Assembly: GCA_964604915.1 (NCBI GenBank)
Contig: CAZSAA010000006.1
Coordinates: forward strand, 1-35,552
Source of the DNA: CAZSAA01 sp964604915
GTDB taxonomy: Bacteria; Patescibacteriota; Patescibacteriia; Patescibacteriales; UBA12465
Reading direction: 5' to 3'
Length of the DNA stretch: 35,552 nt
Shown here: in pieces, positions 30,033-35,552 of the stretch
Layout of the letters: each line of letters opens with the position of its first letter
How positions within the stretch are numbered: the stretch's first letter is position 1
Made by a program: the position numbers and the translations under genes
Notes under the pieces: model-generated
The model's input: the letters and a program-made list of their open reading frames with translations, nothing else
What the model was told of the DNA's origin: nothing
Database searches by the model: none

Positions 30033-30587
30033 ATGAAGATACGGCTTATCCAATCCGGCATGACTTTAATCGAGCTCTTAACCAGCATCGCCGTCATTGC
30101 CCTTATCAGCACCCTGTTCATCGCTAATTATCATTCTAACATTAGGCGCACCGATATCATTATGACTAGTCAGACGGCGGTGTCCGATATCCGCCAGGCC
30201 CAGGCCAATGCCCTGGGACTGCTTGAATATCAAGGGGAAGCTCCCGCCGGCGGCTGGGGGATATTTTTCAGCACTACGGCTAGTTCTACCTATACCATCT
30301 TTGCCGATAATAATAGTAACCGGCGCTTTGATGTCGGGGAGGACAACGTCGTCTATGGCGGCCGGACCGTCCAGTTGCCAGCGACCATCCGGGTAGATCA
30401 GATCAGCCTGGGCAATGCGGTAGGTACGGCGCATATCGTTTTCTTGCCGCCTGACCCCACTACTTTGATCAGCCAAGCCGGCGGCACGACTTTTCCTTGG
30501 GTCACTGTAAGACTTCGGGAGACGGTGTCAAGCAGCACTAAGACCATCCGCATCAATTTTTTGGGATTAGCGGAGGTTATTGATTGA
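30033..30587 (+). CDS. GspH/FimT-like minor pilin with unusual cleavage motif
   Basis: A 184-residue prepilin-like protein. The leader MKIRLIQSG is followed by MTLIELLTSIAVIALISTLFI, so the usual Phe at +1 is Met; Glu5 is kept. After the helix come SDIRQAQANALGLLEYQG and a beta-rich domain with GGWGIFFSTTASSTYTIFADNN, a pattern typical of GspH/FimT proteins. It would sit in the tip or priming complex of the pilus. It follows the secreted Cys-rich protein by four bases and precedes a PilV-like gene with hardly any gap. Confidence 0.8.
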   Translation: MKIRLIQSGMTLIELLTSIAVIALISTLFIANYHSNIRRTDIIMTSQTAVSDIRQAQANALGLLEYQGEAPAGGWGIFFSTTASSTYTIFADNNSNRRFDVGEDNVVYGGRTVQLPATIRVDQISLGNAVGTAHIVFLPPDPTTLISQAGGTTFPWVTVRLRETVSSSTKTIRINFLGLAEVID

Positions 30588-30588
30588 C

Positions 30589-31095
30589 ATGGATATGAAA
30601 GATATGGCTAGACAGGGGAATAGAAGCGGGTTTTCTCTCATCGAGGTGATGGCGGTATTGTTCGTTATCTCCATGGGCCTTATCGGCGTCATGGCCCTTA
30701 TCGTTCAGAGCATGCAGGTCCGCTATATCAACCGTAATGCCATGACCGCCTATAGCCTGGCGCAAGAGGGGATAGAGTTGATGCGCCATGTCCGCGATTC
30801 TAATTGGCGCCAAGGCGAGGCTTGGTTAAATGGTATGGGCACCGGCAGCTATTGCTTGGACTATGTCAATCCCAACCCGGTTTCCACGACTGGCCAAGGC
30901 TGCCAATTATATGTCGGCAGCGACGGTTTCTATGACCATACAAGCGGGCTGGGCGATGAAGCGTCCGCTTTCTATCGCAAGGTTAGTGTGGAAGCGGCGA
31001 CCTCGAGCGCCCTTATCAGTGCGGATATAAGCTGGGAGGACCGTGACAAGGACTACAGCTATCATTTAGAAACGATGCTATATGATTGGAAATAG
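30589..31095 (+). CDS. PilV-like minor pilin
   Basis: From ATG 30589 the protein has 168 residues: leader, cleavage site in RSGFSLIEVMAVLFVISMGL, then AYSLAQEGIELMRHVRDSNWRQG, a segment characteristic of PilV/GspI-type minor pilins in CPR genomes, and a small domain with a Cys pair (SYCLDYV and GQGCQLY). GGAGG at about 30573-30577 serves as ribosome binding site. A TTG at 30580 is in frame but too close to it. The 3' end overlaps the next minor pilin gene by 14 bases. Confidence 0.82.
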   Translation: MDMKDMARQGNRSGFSLIEVMAVLFVISMGLIGVMALIVQSMQVRYINRNAMTAYSLAQEGIELMRHVRDSNWRQGEAWLNGMGTGSYCLDYVNPNPVSTTGQGCQLYVGSDGFYDHTSGLGDEASAFYRKVSVEAATSSALISADISWEDRDKDYSYHLETMLYDWK

Positions 31096-31642
31096 TGGCA
31101 AAAACAAGGAGGGATTCTCGTTGGTGGAAGTGTTAGTTTCTACCGTCCTTTTCGTGGTTATCGTCCTCTCCGCGAGCGGCATCTTCCAGATTGTGGTCGA
31201 GAGCCAGCGCCGGGCGATATCTAGCCAGAATGTCCAAGAGAACCTGAAATATTTCTTGGAGGTAGTCTCGAAAGAGATTAGGATGGCCCAGAAAGACGAA
31301 GAGAACGCTTGCCCGGACGTTCCTTCGACCAGGGCCTTCGCTACTTCCACCAACGCCTATGGCGATATCCTCTATCTCAAGAATTACCATGACGAGTGCG
31401 TTGCCTATTATCTCGCCCACGACCTTGATGGTGTATCTCGGTTCCGGATAAGCCGCAATGGCACGTCTGACTATATTTCGCCGGGCAAGATTGATGTGAG
31501 TGCCCTGAAGTTCCGCATCACCGAAGGGACGCTCGGCCAGCCCATCGTCACGATCAGCTTACGGGCCAAGGCGATCGGGGCGGAGCAGTATAGCGAGGAG
31601 ATGGTTATCCAGACCAGCCTTACCTCGAGGTATTATAAATAA
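31082..31642 (+). CDS. PilW-like minor pilin
   Basis: This 186-residue prepilin has a cleavage motif KEGFSLVEVLVS, a hydrophobic helix (FVVIVLSASGIFQIVV), then the helical NVQENLKYFLEVVSKEIRMAQ segment usual in PilW/GspJ-type proteins and a beta-rich C-terminal part with two Cys (NACPDV and DECVAYY). The ATG lies inside the end of the preceding gene, which suggests coupled translation. Position within a run of four minor pilins supports a role in the pilus tip complex. Confidence 0.82.
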   Translation: MIGNSGKNKEGFSLVEVLVSTVLFVVIVLSASGIFQIVVESQRRAISSQNVQENLKYFLEVVSKEIRMAQKDEENACPDVPSTRAFATSTNAYGDILYLKNYHDECVAYYLAHDLDGVSRFRISRNGTSDYISPGKIDVSALKFRITEGTLGQPIVTISLRAKAIGAEQYSEEMVIQTSLTSRYYK

Positions 31643-31647
31643 AGAAG

Positions 31648-32034
31648 ATGAGAATGATGATGGGAAAAACTAAAAGGGGGAAGAAATCGGGTAGCGCCCT
31701 GCTGCTCGTGCTTTTCATTCTCACCTCCGTGCTCGTGGTGGCGCTTGGCGGTTCTTCCGTCCTTATCGCCGCCATCAAGACGAGTGGTGTCCAGTCTGAA
31801 TCGACCAAGGCCTATTTCGCCGCCGAGGCCGGGGCAGAGCGGGTGCTCTATGAAGTGAGGAAGAATCAGTCGATAAATCTGGCGCTCACGCATCGTGATA
31901 ATATTCTGGGAGAATATGTCTTGCCGGGCGGTTCTTCCTATACCGTCAACTATACGGAAAAGATCCCTAAGATAACCTTCACGGGCCTGGGTAGCTATGA
32001 CCGTACTCGGCGCAGCGTAGAAGTGAGTTTCTAG
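31648..32034 (+). CDS. PilX-like minor pilin, last gene of the operon
   Basis: A 128-residue protein with a basic leader (MRMMMGKTKRGKKSG), a hydrophobic helix starting SALLLVLFILTSVLVVALGG, and AYFAAEAGAERVLYEVRKN, which is the PilX/GspK-type N-terminus with Glu in AAEAG. It has Ser-Ala instead of Phe-Thr at the cleavage site and no Glu5, as in other PilX/GspK proteins. ATGs at 31657 and 31660 are possible alternative starts. It begins five bases after the PilW-like gene and is followed by the operon terminator. Confidence 0.78.
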   Translation: MRMMMGKTKRGKKSGSALLLVLFILTSVLVVALGGSSVLIAAIKTSGVQSESTKAYFAAEAGAERVLYEVRKNQSINLALTHRDNILGEYVLPGGSSYTVNYTEKIPKITFTGLGSYDRTRRSVEVSF

Positions 32035-32081
32035 GCCTATTTCCCATGGCGGGAAATTAATATTGCATATCAGAAATAAGG

Positions 32082-32107
32082 AACCTCTGTCCCAACGGAG
32101 GTTTTTT
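32082..32107 (+). terminator. Terminator of the minor-pilin operon
   Basis: AACCTCTG (32082-32089) pairs with CGGAGGTT (32096-32103; one G-U pair) and runs into six T. Confidence 0.85.
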
Positions 32108-32246
32108 GATCGGTCCAAGTTCTGGTCGGGGCGTTAGCAATAGTTAAACGGATTTTTAACATCTTCCCTTACTACTCTGACCTAGGTGTCGTCAATGGCT
32201 ATAAAGGCGACCTTTATCCAATCGGGCAGTCAGGCATAGGGCGAGC

Positions 32247-32535
32247 GTGGTGGATATCGTTGGGATCTTGACGGATAGCCAAAACCCTCAGATTTATTGG
32301 AGAGTGCTTAAAAAGAGGTTAATCGATGAAGGTTCAAGTGAAACCGTTACAAAATGTAACGGTTTGAAAATGATAGCTCCCGATGGGAAGATGCGATTTG
32401 CGGATGCCGCTGACGTGGAGACCATATTCCGCTTAGTACAGTCCGTTCCTTCCCCCAAGGCCGAGCCTCTCAAGTTGTGGTTAGCCAAGGTCGGCTATGA
32501 AAGAATGAGAGAAACTGTCGATCCGGAATTGGCAG
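32247..32535 (+). CDS. Bro-N domain protein (DinD-like), left part before gap; 5' end probably truncated
   Basis: Starts at GTG 32247 and reads VDIVGILTDSQNPQIYWRVL, then LKMIAPDGKMRFADAADVE, LVQSVPSPKAEPLKLWLAKV and VDPELA before the gap. This is the Bro-N domain of phage antirepressor-like proteins that are very common in CPR genomes. Homologues have about 25-40 more residues before this point, including a Trp-rich strand, and these are not visible in any upstream frame; the open frame reaches back only to 32205. The gene is therefore 5'-truncated or uses this late GTG. It continues after the N run at 32636. Confidence 0.7.
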
Positions 32536-32635
32536 NNNNNNNNNNNNNNNNNNNNNNNNNNNNNNNNNNNNNNNNNNNNNNNNNNNNNNNNNNNNNNNNN
32601 NNNNNNNNNNNNNNNNNNNNNNNNNNNNNNNNNNN
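32536..32635. other. Assembly gap (100 N)
   Basis: Exactly 100 N inside the Bro-N gene. The frames on both sides differ (left 0, right 2), and homologues usually have only about 15-20 residues here, so the run is a placeholder and the true gap may be nearer 50 bases. Confidence 0.95.
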
Positions 32636-33055
32636 AAGTGGATAGAGCAGAGGACGCTGGGGGTGGAAACTAAGAACAAGCTCACCGATTATTGGTCTGG
32701 CCACGGCGGGGAAAAACAAGGGGATTATGCCAAGCTTGCCAATATTATCCATCAGGAATGGAGCGGCCTTTCAGTCAAGGCGCATAAGGAGTTGAAAAGT
32801 TTGGAAAATCAAAATCTTCGCGATCATATGAGCGACGCCGAATTGATATTTACCGCCTTGGCGGAAATTTCTACCCGCCAGATCGCGGAAACCAGGAAAG
32901 CAATTGGGTATGACCCCAATGAACTGGCGGCCAAGAAGGGTGGCCGGATTTCCGGCCAGGCCAGGCGCCAATTGGAAGGGGAGACTGGCCGGGAGATAGT
33001 CAATCCGGATAATTATTTATCGGAGGGGGAAAAGAGACTTAATCCATCCCGTTAG
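32636..33055 (+). CDS. Bro-N domain protein (DinD-like), right part after gap
   Basis: From the gap edge the frame reads KWIEQRTLGVETKNKLTDYW, then YAKLANIIHQEWSGLSVKAH, SLENQNLRDHMSDAELIFTA and a C-terminal region with GGRISGQARRQLEGETGR. This is the second domain of the same DinD/Bro-N family protein begun at 32247; NLRDHM followed by an LAEISTRQI-type helix is characteristic. Proteins of this type are linked to phages, DNA damage response and mobile regions, but the cellular function is not known. It is followed by a 231-base control region for the AbiE pair. Confidence 0.75.
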   Translation, partial: KWIEQRTLGVETKNKLTDYWSGHGGEKQGDYAKLANIIHQEWSGLSVKAHKELKSLENQNLRDHMSDAELIFTALAEISTRQIAETRKAIGYDPNELAAKKGGRISGQARRQLEGETGREIVNPDNYLSEGEKRLNPSR

Positions 33056-33103
33056 TCGAGTGAGGATATTTTAAGCGTCTTGAATTTGTATAATAGTCCG
33101 ACC

Positions 33104-33149
33104 AAAATGAAAGTCAAGTTACATTATTCTCGGAGAAAAATGAAAGTCA
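33104..33149 (+). repeat. Pair of 13-bp direct repeats upstream of abiE
   Basis: AAAATGAAAGTCA occurs at 33104-33116 and 33137-33149, 33 bases apart (about three DNA turns), some 75 bases upstream of the abiEi -35. Spacing on one face of the helix suits a regulator binding site; AbiEi-type antitoxins often repress their own operon. Confidence 0.5.
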
Positions 33150-33224
33150 GTTTAATCGTTTAGTTGGATTGTGGGTTAGTTTTTCGTAATATTTGGAGAA
33201 TAGTTAACAGGCAAAAAGAGGGTC

Positions 33225-33253
33225 TTGACGTATTTCATCATCTAATGTATAAT
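33225..33253 (+). promoter_or_regulatory. Promoter of the abiEi-abiEii operon
   Basis: TTGACG (33225-33230), a 17-base spacer and TATAAT (33248-33253), close to consensus. The abiEi ATG is 33 bases downstream. Confidence 0.75.
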
Positions 33254-33286
33254 ATGTATAGAAAGTATAATAAATAATATTACTTT

Positions 33287-34072
33287 ATGTACAAATCATA
33301 TACTACAACATTATCTAGTAAAGAATTGAGAGTGATAGAAATGCTTTTGGCTGATTATGGAAATATCGTCAATTTTAGCGCTATTTATGAAAAGTTAAGT
33401 CACGATATGGGGCGGCAGGAGGTGAAAAATTTTGTCTCGAAGTTAGTGAAAAAAGGATGGTTAATAAGGGTTAAAAGAGGTATTTTTGTCATTTCTTCTA
33501 ATATCGCTGGGCGTGGCAGCATCCAGTTAAGCCAGCTTACCATCGCCCAGATTCTTGATGAAGATTCTTACGTATCTTTTGAGGGCGCTTGGCAATTTCA
33601 CGGTCTCTTTGATCAATATCTTAGATTGGTAACTTCCGTGGGGAAGAAGAGGGCATACTCCAGGCAATTGTCTGATTGGATATTTAAGTATATAAAATTT
33701 AAGAAAGGCCTATTTTTTGGCTTCGAACGCTATAATATCGATGGTAGGCTCGTAAATATTGCCTCCAAAGAAAAGGCGGTTCTAGATTTTCTGACCTATC
33801 GGAGAGATTTGCATAGTGTTGATCTAGTAATTGAGAAACTAAGGGAGTATAGGGATGATTTCGATATGGATAAGTTAGTTCAGATCAGCCAGGTGTGTTC
33901 TATAACTGCCAGAAGGATGCTCGGAGTCATCTTCGATTTAGCGGGTATCGATTCCAGCCGACTACACGAAGGAATACGAGATAATAAGAGTCACAGCTTC
34001 ATGACGGCTGGGAGTGATGCGTACGACGCTAAGTGGAAGATCTATATTGATAAACGTCTTAAGAAAAATTAA
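33287..34072 (+). CDS. AbiEi-family type IV antitoxin / transcriptional regulator
   Basis: This 261-residue protein starts with a winged-helix domain (SSKELRVIEMLLADYGNIVNFSAIYEKLS, then FVSKLVKKGWLIRVKRGIFVI, where the last segment is the wing) followed by the AbiEi C-terminal domain (YVSFEGAWQFHGLFDQ, VNIASKEKAVLDFLTYRRD). In known systems AbiEi counteracts the AbiEii toxin and represses its own promoter. The toxin gene follows after 14 bases. Direct repeats upstream may be its binding site. Moderately A/T-rich, like other cassettes in this window. Confidence 0.82.
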   Translation: MYKSYTTTLSSKELRVIEMLLADYGNIVNFSAIYEKLSHDMGRQEVKNFVSKLVKKGWLIRVKRGIFVISSNIAGRGSIQLSQLTIAQILDEDSYVSFEGAWQFHGLFDQYLRLVTSVGKKRAYSRQLSDWIFKYIKFKKGLFFGFERYNIDGRLVNIASKEKAVLDFLTYRRDLHSVDLVIEKLREYRDDFDMDKLVQISQVCSITARRMLGVIFDLAGIDSSRLHEGIRDNKSHSFMTAGSDAYDAKWKIYIDKRLKKN

Positions 34073-34086
34073 TATTCCTAACTCTT

Positions 34087-34866
34087 ATGTCCAACAACAT
34101 CCCATTGATTTCTAGGGATCAATTGACCATCTTAAACAACCAAAATTTTAGGTATCCTTTGGCTATAGCAGAAAAAGATTATTTCTTGGCAGTTATCTCA
34201 AAAATCATATTTGATTCGGCCATAAGCTGTCGGCTGGTATTTAAGGGTGGGACCGCCTTGCACCATGTCTATCTTCCGCAATTGAGATTTTCTGAGGATC
34301 TAGATTTTTCCAGTAACGCAGAAGAGATAGGGTTGGATGAAGTGAAAGATATTTTTTCCGGTTTCAATTTCTTGTCCGTGAAAAAAGATTACGTTTCTAG
34401 AGCGACGGTAAAGATCGAGAAGTTACAGTACATTGGCGGTCTCGGCCAAGCTGCTTCCCTGAAAGTAGAGATTGATTTCTTGCAGAATGTGGTTCTGCCG
34501 CCGGTCGAGATGGATTATAAGAATATTTATGGAGTAGATACGAAAGTGCGGGTAATGGATATCAGGGAGATTACCGCGGAAAAGATCCGAGCCATGAATG
34601 ATCGAGCGAGATACCGGGATTATTACGATTACCTGATGATCACTAGGAAATTGAAGGTGGATATAAAGGAAGTGTTGGAGTTGGTAAGGCGGAAAGAAAT
34701 TAGGAAAACTATCAGTCAGGAGAATATCTTGAATAATTGGGAAACTGCTCGGTTGGATAAACAAGAGAATCGTCAGACTATCTTTTTTACCGAAGAATTA
34801 TCCGACGAAGAGGTCATGCGAGAGCTGGATAAGCTGGATTTCGAAGCCATCTTAAAGCCGGAATGA
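34087..34866 (+). CDS. AbiEii-family nucleotidyltransferase toxin
   Basis: A 259-residue nucleotidyltransferase of the AbiEii/MenT group. The core motif VFKGGTALHHVYLPQLRFSE is followed by DLDFSS (71-76; Asp71 and Asp73 bind metal), a third acidic strand KVEIDF (126-131; Asp130) and the KIRAMNDRARYRDYYDYLMI segment with conserved Lys and Arg. All catalytic positions are present, so it is probably active. Characterised members add nucleotides to tRNA acceptor ends, blocking translation; older work proposed GTP as the substrate. It follows the AbiEi gene with a gap of 14 bases. Confidence 0.85.
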   Translation: MSNNIPLISRDQLTILNNQNFRYPLAIAEKDYFLAVISKIIFDSAISCRLVFKGGTALHHVYLPQLRFSEDLDFSSNAEEIGLDEVKDIFSGFNFLSVKKDYVSRATVKIEKLQYIGGLGQAASLKVEIDFLQNVVLPPVEMDYKNIYGVDTKVRVMDIREITAEKIRAMNDRARYRDYYDYLMITRKLKVDIKEVLELVRRKEIRKTISQENILNNWETARLDKQENRQTIFFTEELSDEEVMRELDKLDFEAILKPE

Positions 34867-34895
34867 CCGCCTAAGTTGAGCCTTTAGGTGAGTTG

Positions 34896-34946
34896 TTCTG
34901 GCTAAGCTGGGAGGAGCGTAAAAAATACTTCCCAAATCAGCCAGAA
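34896..34946 (+). repeat. Interrupted inverted repeat next to a promoter
   Basis: TTCTGGCT (34896-34903) and AGCCAGAA (34939-34946) are perfect inverted copies, with a second inner pair GGGA (34909-34912) and TCCC (34930-34933). No T run follows. It ends two bases before an extended -10, so it may be an operator or a folded leader. Confidence 0.5.
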
Positions 34947-34947
34947 A

Positions 34948-34956
34948 TGGTATAAT
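34948..34956 (+). promoter_or_regulatory. Extended -10 promoter of the last gene
   Basis: TGGTATAAT is a consensus extended -10. It overlaps ATG 34955; if it is used, translation must begin downstream, for example at GTG 34976. Confidence 0.5.
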
Positions 34957-35552
34957 GGAAGCATTCAAGAACGCTGTGAAATACACGAAAGCAAAGCCAT
35001 CCCGACTTAGTATAAAACGCCTGTTGACGCTGGTTTTTTTGTTATGTGCTACATCGCAGATGACCGGTGTCGGGACGGTTTCTGCGGCGGCGCTAAACGA
35101 TTATGGCAAGCCGACCAACGGCACCTTGTCCGCGGTCGAGTGGAATAACCTGGCTAAGGACTTCGTTTGGAAGAATAACGGGGGAGATAGGCTGGATGGG
35201 TATTTTAGTATTAATACGGCTACCTCTACCAGTTATGCCCTTAACATCCTGGGCAACCAGAATGTAGCTGGCAACCTGTTCGCGGTCAATGTCGGCATCG
35301 GTACTACCGCTACTTCATACAAATTATTCGTCAATGGCGCCGCTTCCTTCAACCAGCCCGTTATCGTCGGTACTCCCTCTGCTTCCGACCACGCGGCTAC
35401 CAAGAACTACGTCGATTCGGTCATTGCGGGCGGTTCCGGCTCGACGGTCGGTTACTGGACGCAGAACGGGAGCAATATATTCAATAGCAACGCCGGAAAT
35501 GTGGGAATTGGGACGACAGCAGCACAAAGCAAATTAATGGTTGTTGATAGAA
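34955..35552 (+). CDS. Secreted surface protein with tail-fibre-like repeats (3' end outside window)
   Basis: The frame is open from ATG 34955 to the end of the window (199 codons). A basic N-terminus is followed by a hydrophobic core (LLTLVFLLCATSQMTG) and likely cleavage near VSAAA, so it is exported. The mature part has LNDYGKPTNGTLSAVEWNNL, then repeats of the type found in phage tail fibres and large CPR surface proteins: NVGIGTTATSYKLFVNGAAS and NVGIGTTAAQSKLMVVD, with ASDHAATKNYVDSVIAGG between them. Such proteins are often very long and trimeric. GTG 34976 is an alternative start favoured by the promoter position. Its role could be adhesion to a host cell; this is inference. Confidence 0.75.
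   Translation, partial: MEAFKNAVKYTKAKPSRLSIKRLLTLVFLLCATSQMTGVGTVSAAALNDYGKPTNGTLSAVEWNNLAKDFVWKNNGGDRLDGYFSINTATSTSYALNILGNQNVAGNLFAVNVGIGTTATSYKLFVNGAASFNQPVIVGTPSASDHAATKNYVDSVIAGGSGSTVGYWTQNGSNIFNSNAGNVGIGTTAAQSKLMVVDR

Noticed and set aside
32663..33055. Independent gene starting after the 100-N gap
   Set aside because: The frame is open back to the gap edge and the residues before 32663 (KWIEQRT) match the middle of the Bro-N/DinD family, so it is the second half of the gene begun at 32247.

Overview
The window looks like a scaffold from a small-genome, fermentative Candidate Phyla Radiation (Patescibacteria) bacterium, most like the Parcubacteria/Falkowbacteria side. This is inferred from gene style: the pilin N-terminus with the RARARDARR stretch, a compact PilM-N-O-B-C cluster, a threonyl-tRNA synthetase without a TGS domain, Bro-N and AbiE genes, many short lineage-specific proteins, and strong hairpin terminators between short transcription units. 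No 16S or other decisive marker is present. Two runs of N (10 and 100 bases) show it is a draft scaffold, and each run breaks a gene.

Layout. 1-970: the 3' part of a tRNA-Ser, then a roughly 0.9 kb islet carrying one EEP-family nuclease/phosphatase gene and closed by a 15-bp copy of the tRNA 3' end. 1.3-5.5 kb: small genes, including a deoxyribosyltransferase-like/SpeD-like pair, two hypotheticals on the minus strand, a membrane protein, a secreted protein, pilin sequence broken by a gap, and a single-domain EamA protein. 5.6-11.7 kb: a MATE exporter (minus), then malic enzyme, D-2-hydroxyacid dehydrogenase, a membrane-anchored metallophosphoesterase and HisRS (plus). Malic enzyme plus a D-lactate-type dehydrogenase could convert malate to lactate with balanced NAD(H). 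11.8-12.3 kb: an A/T-rich NYN-domain gene. 12.4-15.8 kb (minus): thrS behind a compact T-box leader, followed in the same direction by a CPHC thioredoxin-like protein, a CPVC membrane protein and a hypothetical. 16.0-17.9 kb: an A/T-rich RloA/RloB-like ATPase-Toprim pair with its own promoter and an inverted repeat. 18.0-26.3 kb: a membrane-anchored beta-propeller-like protein (minus), then the type IV pilus operon pilM-pilN-pilO-small membrane protein-pilB-pilC and two near-duplicate pilins. 26.4-27.1 kb: a second NYN gene. 27.3-32.0 kb: FemAB-like transferase, YbeY, then a secreted Cys-rich protein followed by four minor-pilin-like proteins in one tight operon. 32.2-34.9 kb: a gapped and probably 5'-truncated Bro-N gene and an AbiEi/AbiEii pair. 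The window ends inside a secreted protein with tail-fibre-like repeats.

The clearest overall pattern is a moderate-G+C backbone of housekeeping and pilus genes, interrupted by visibly A/T-rich one- or two-gene cassettes (EEP nuclease, NYN, RloAB, NYN, AbiE). Most have their own promoter and several are bounded by terminators. Most belong to nuclease or defence-type families, which suggests repeated acquisition of small defence units. Only the first cassette shows an attachment-site-like repeat.

The observations most worth following are the compact T-box leader with redox genes downstream, the tRNA-Ser islet without an integrase, the RloAB pair with an operator-like inverted repeat, the secreted protein leading the minor-pilin operon, and the His-to-Asp change in YbeY. 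No CRISPR array, insertion sequence or rRNA gene was seen.
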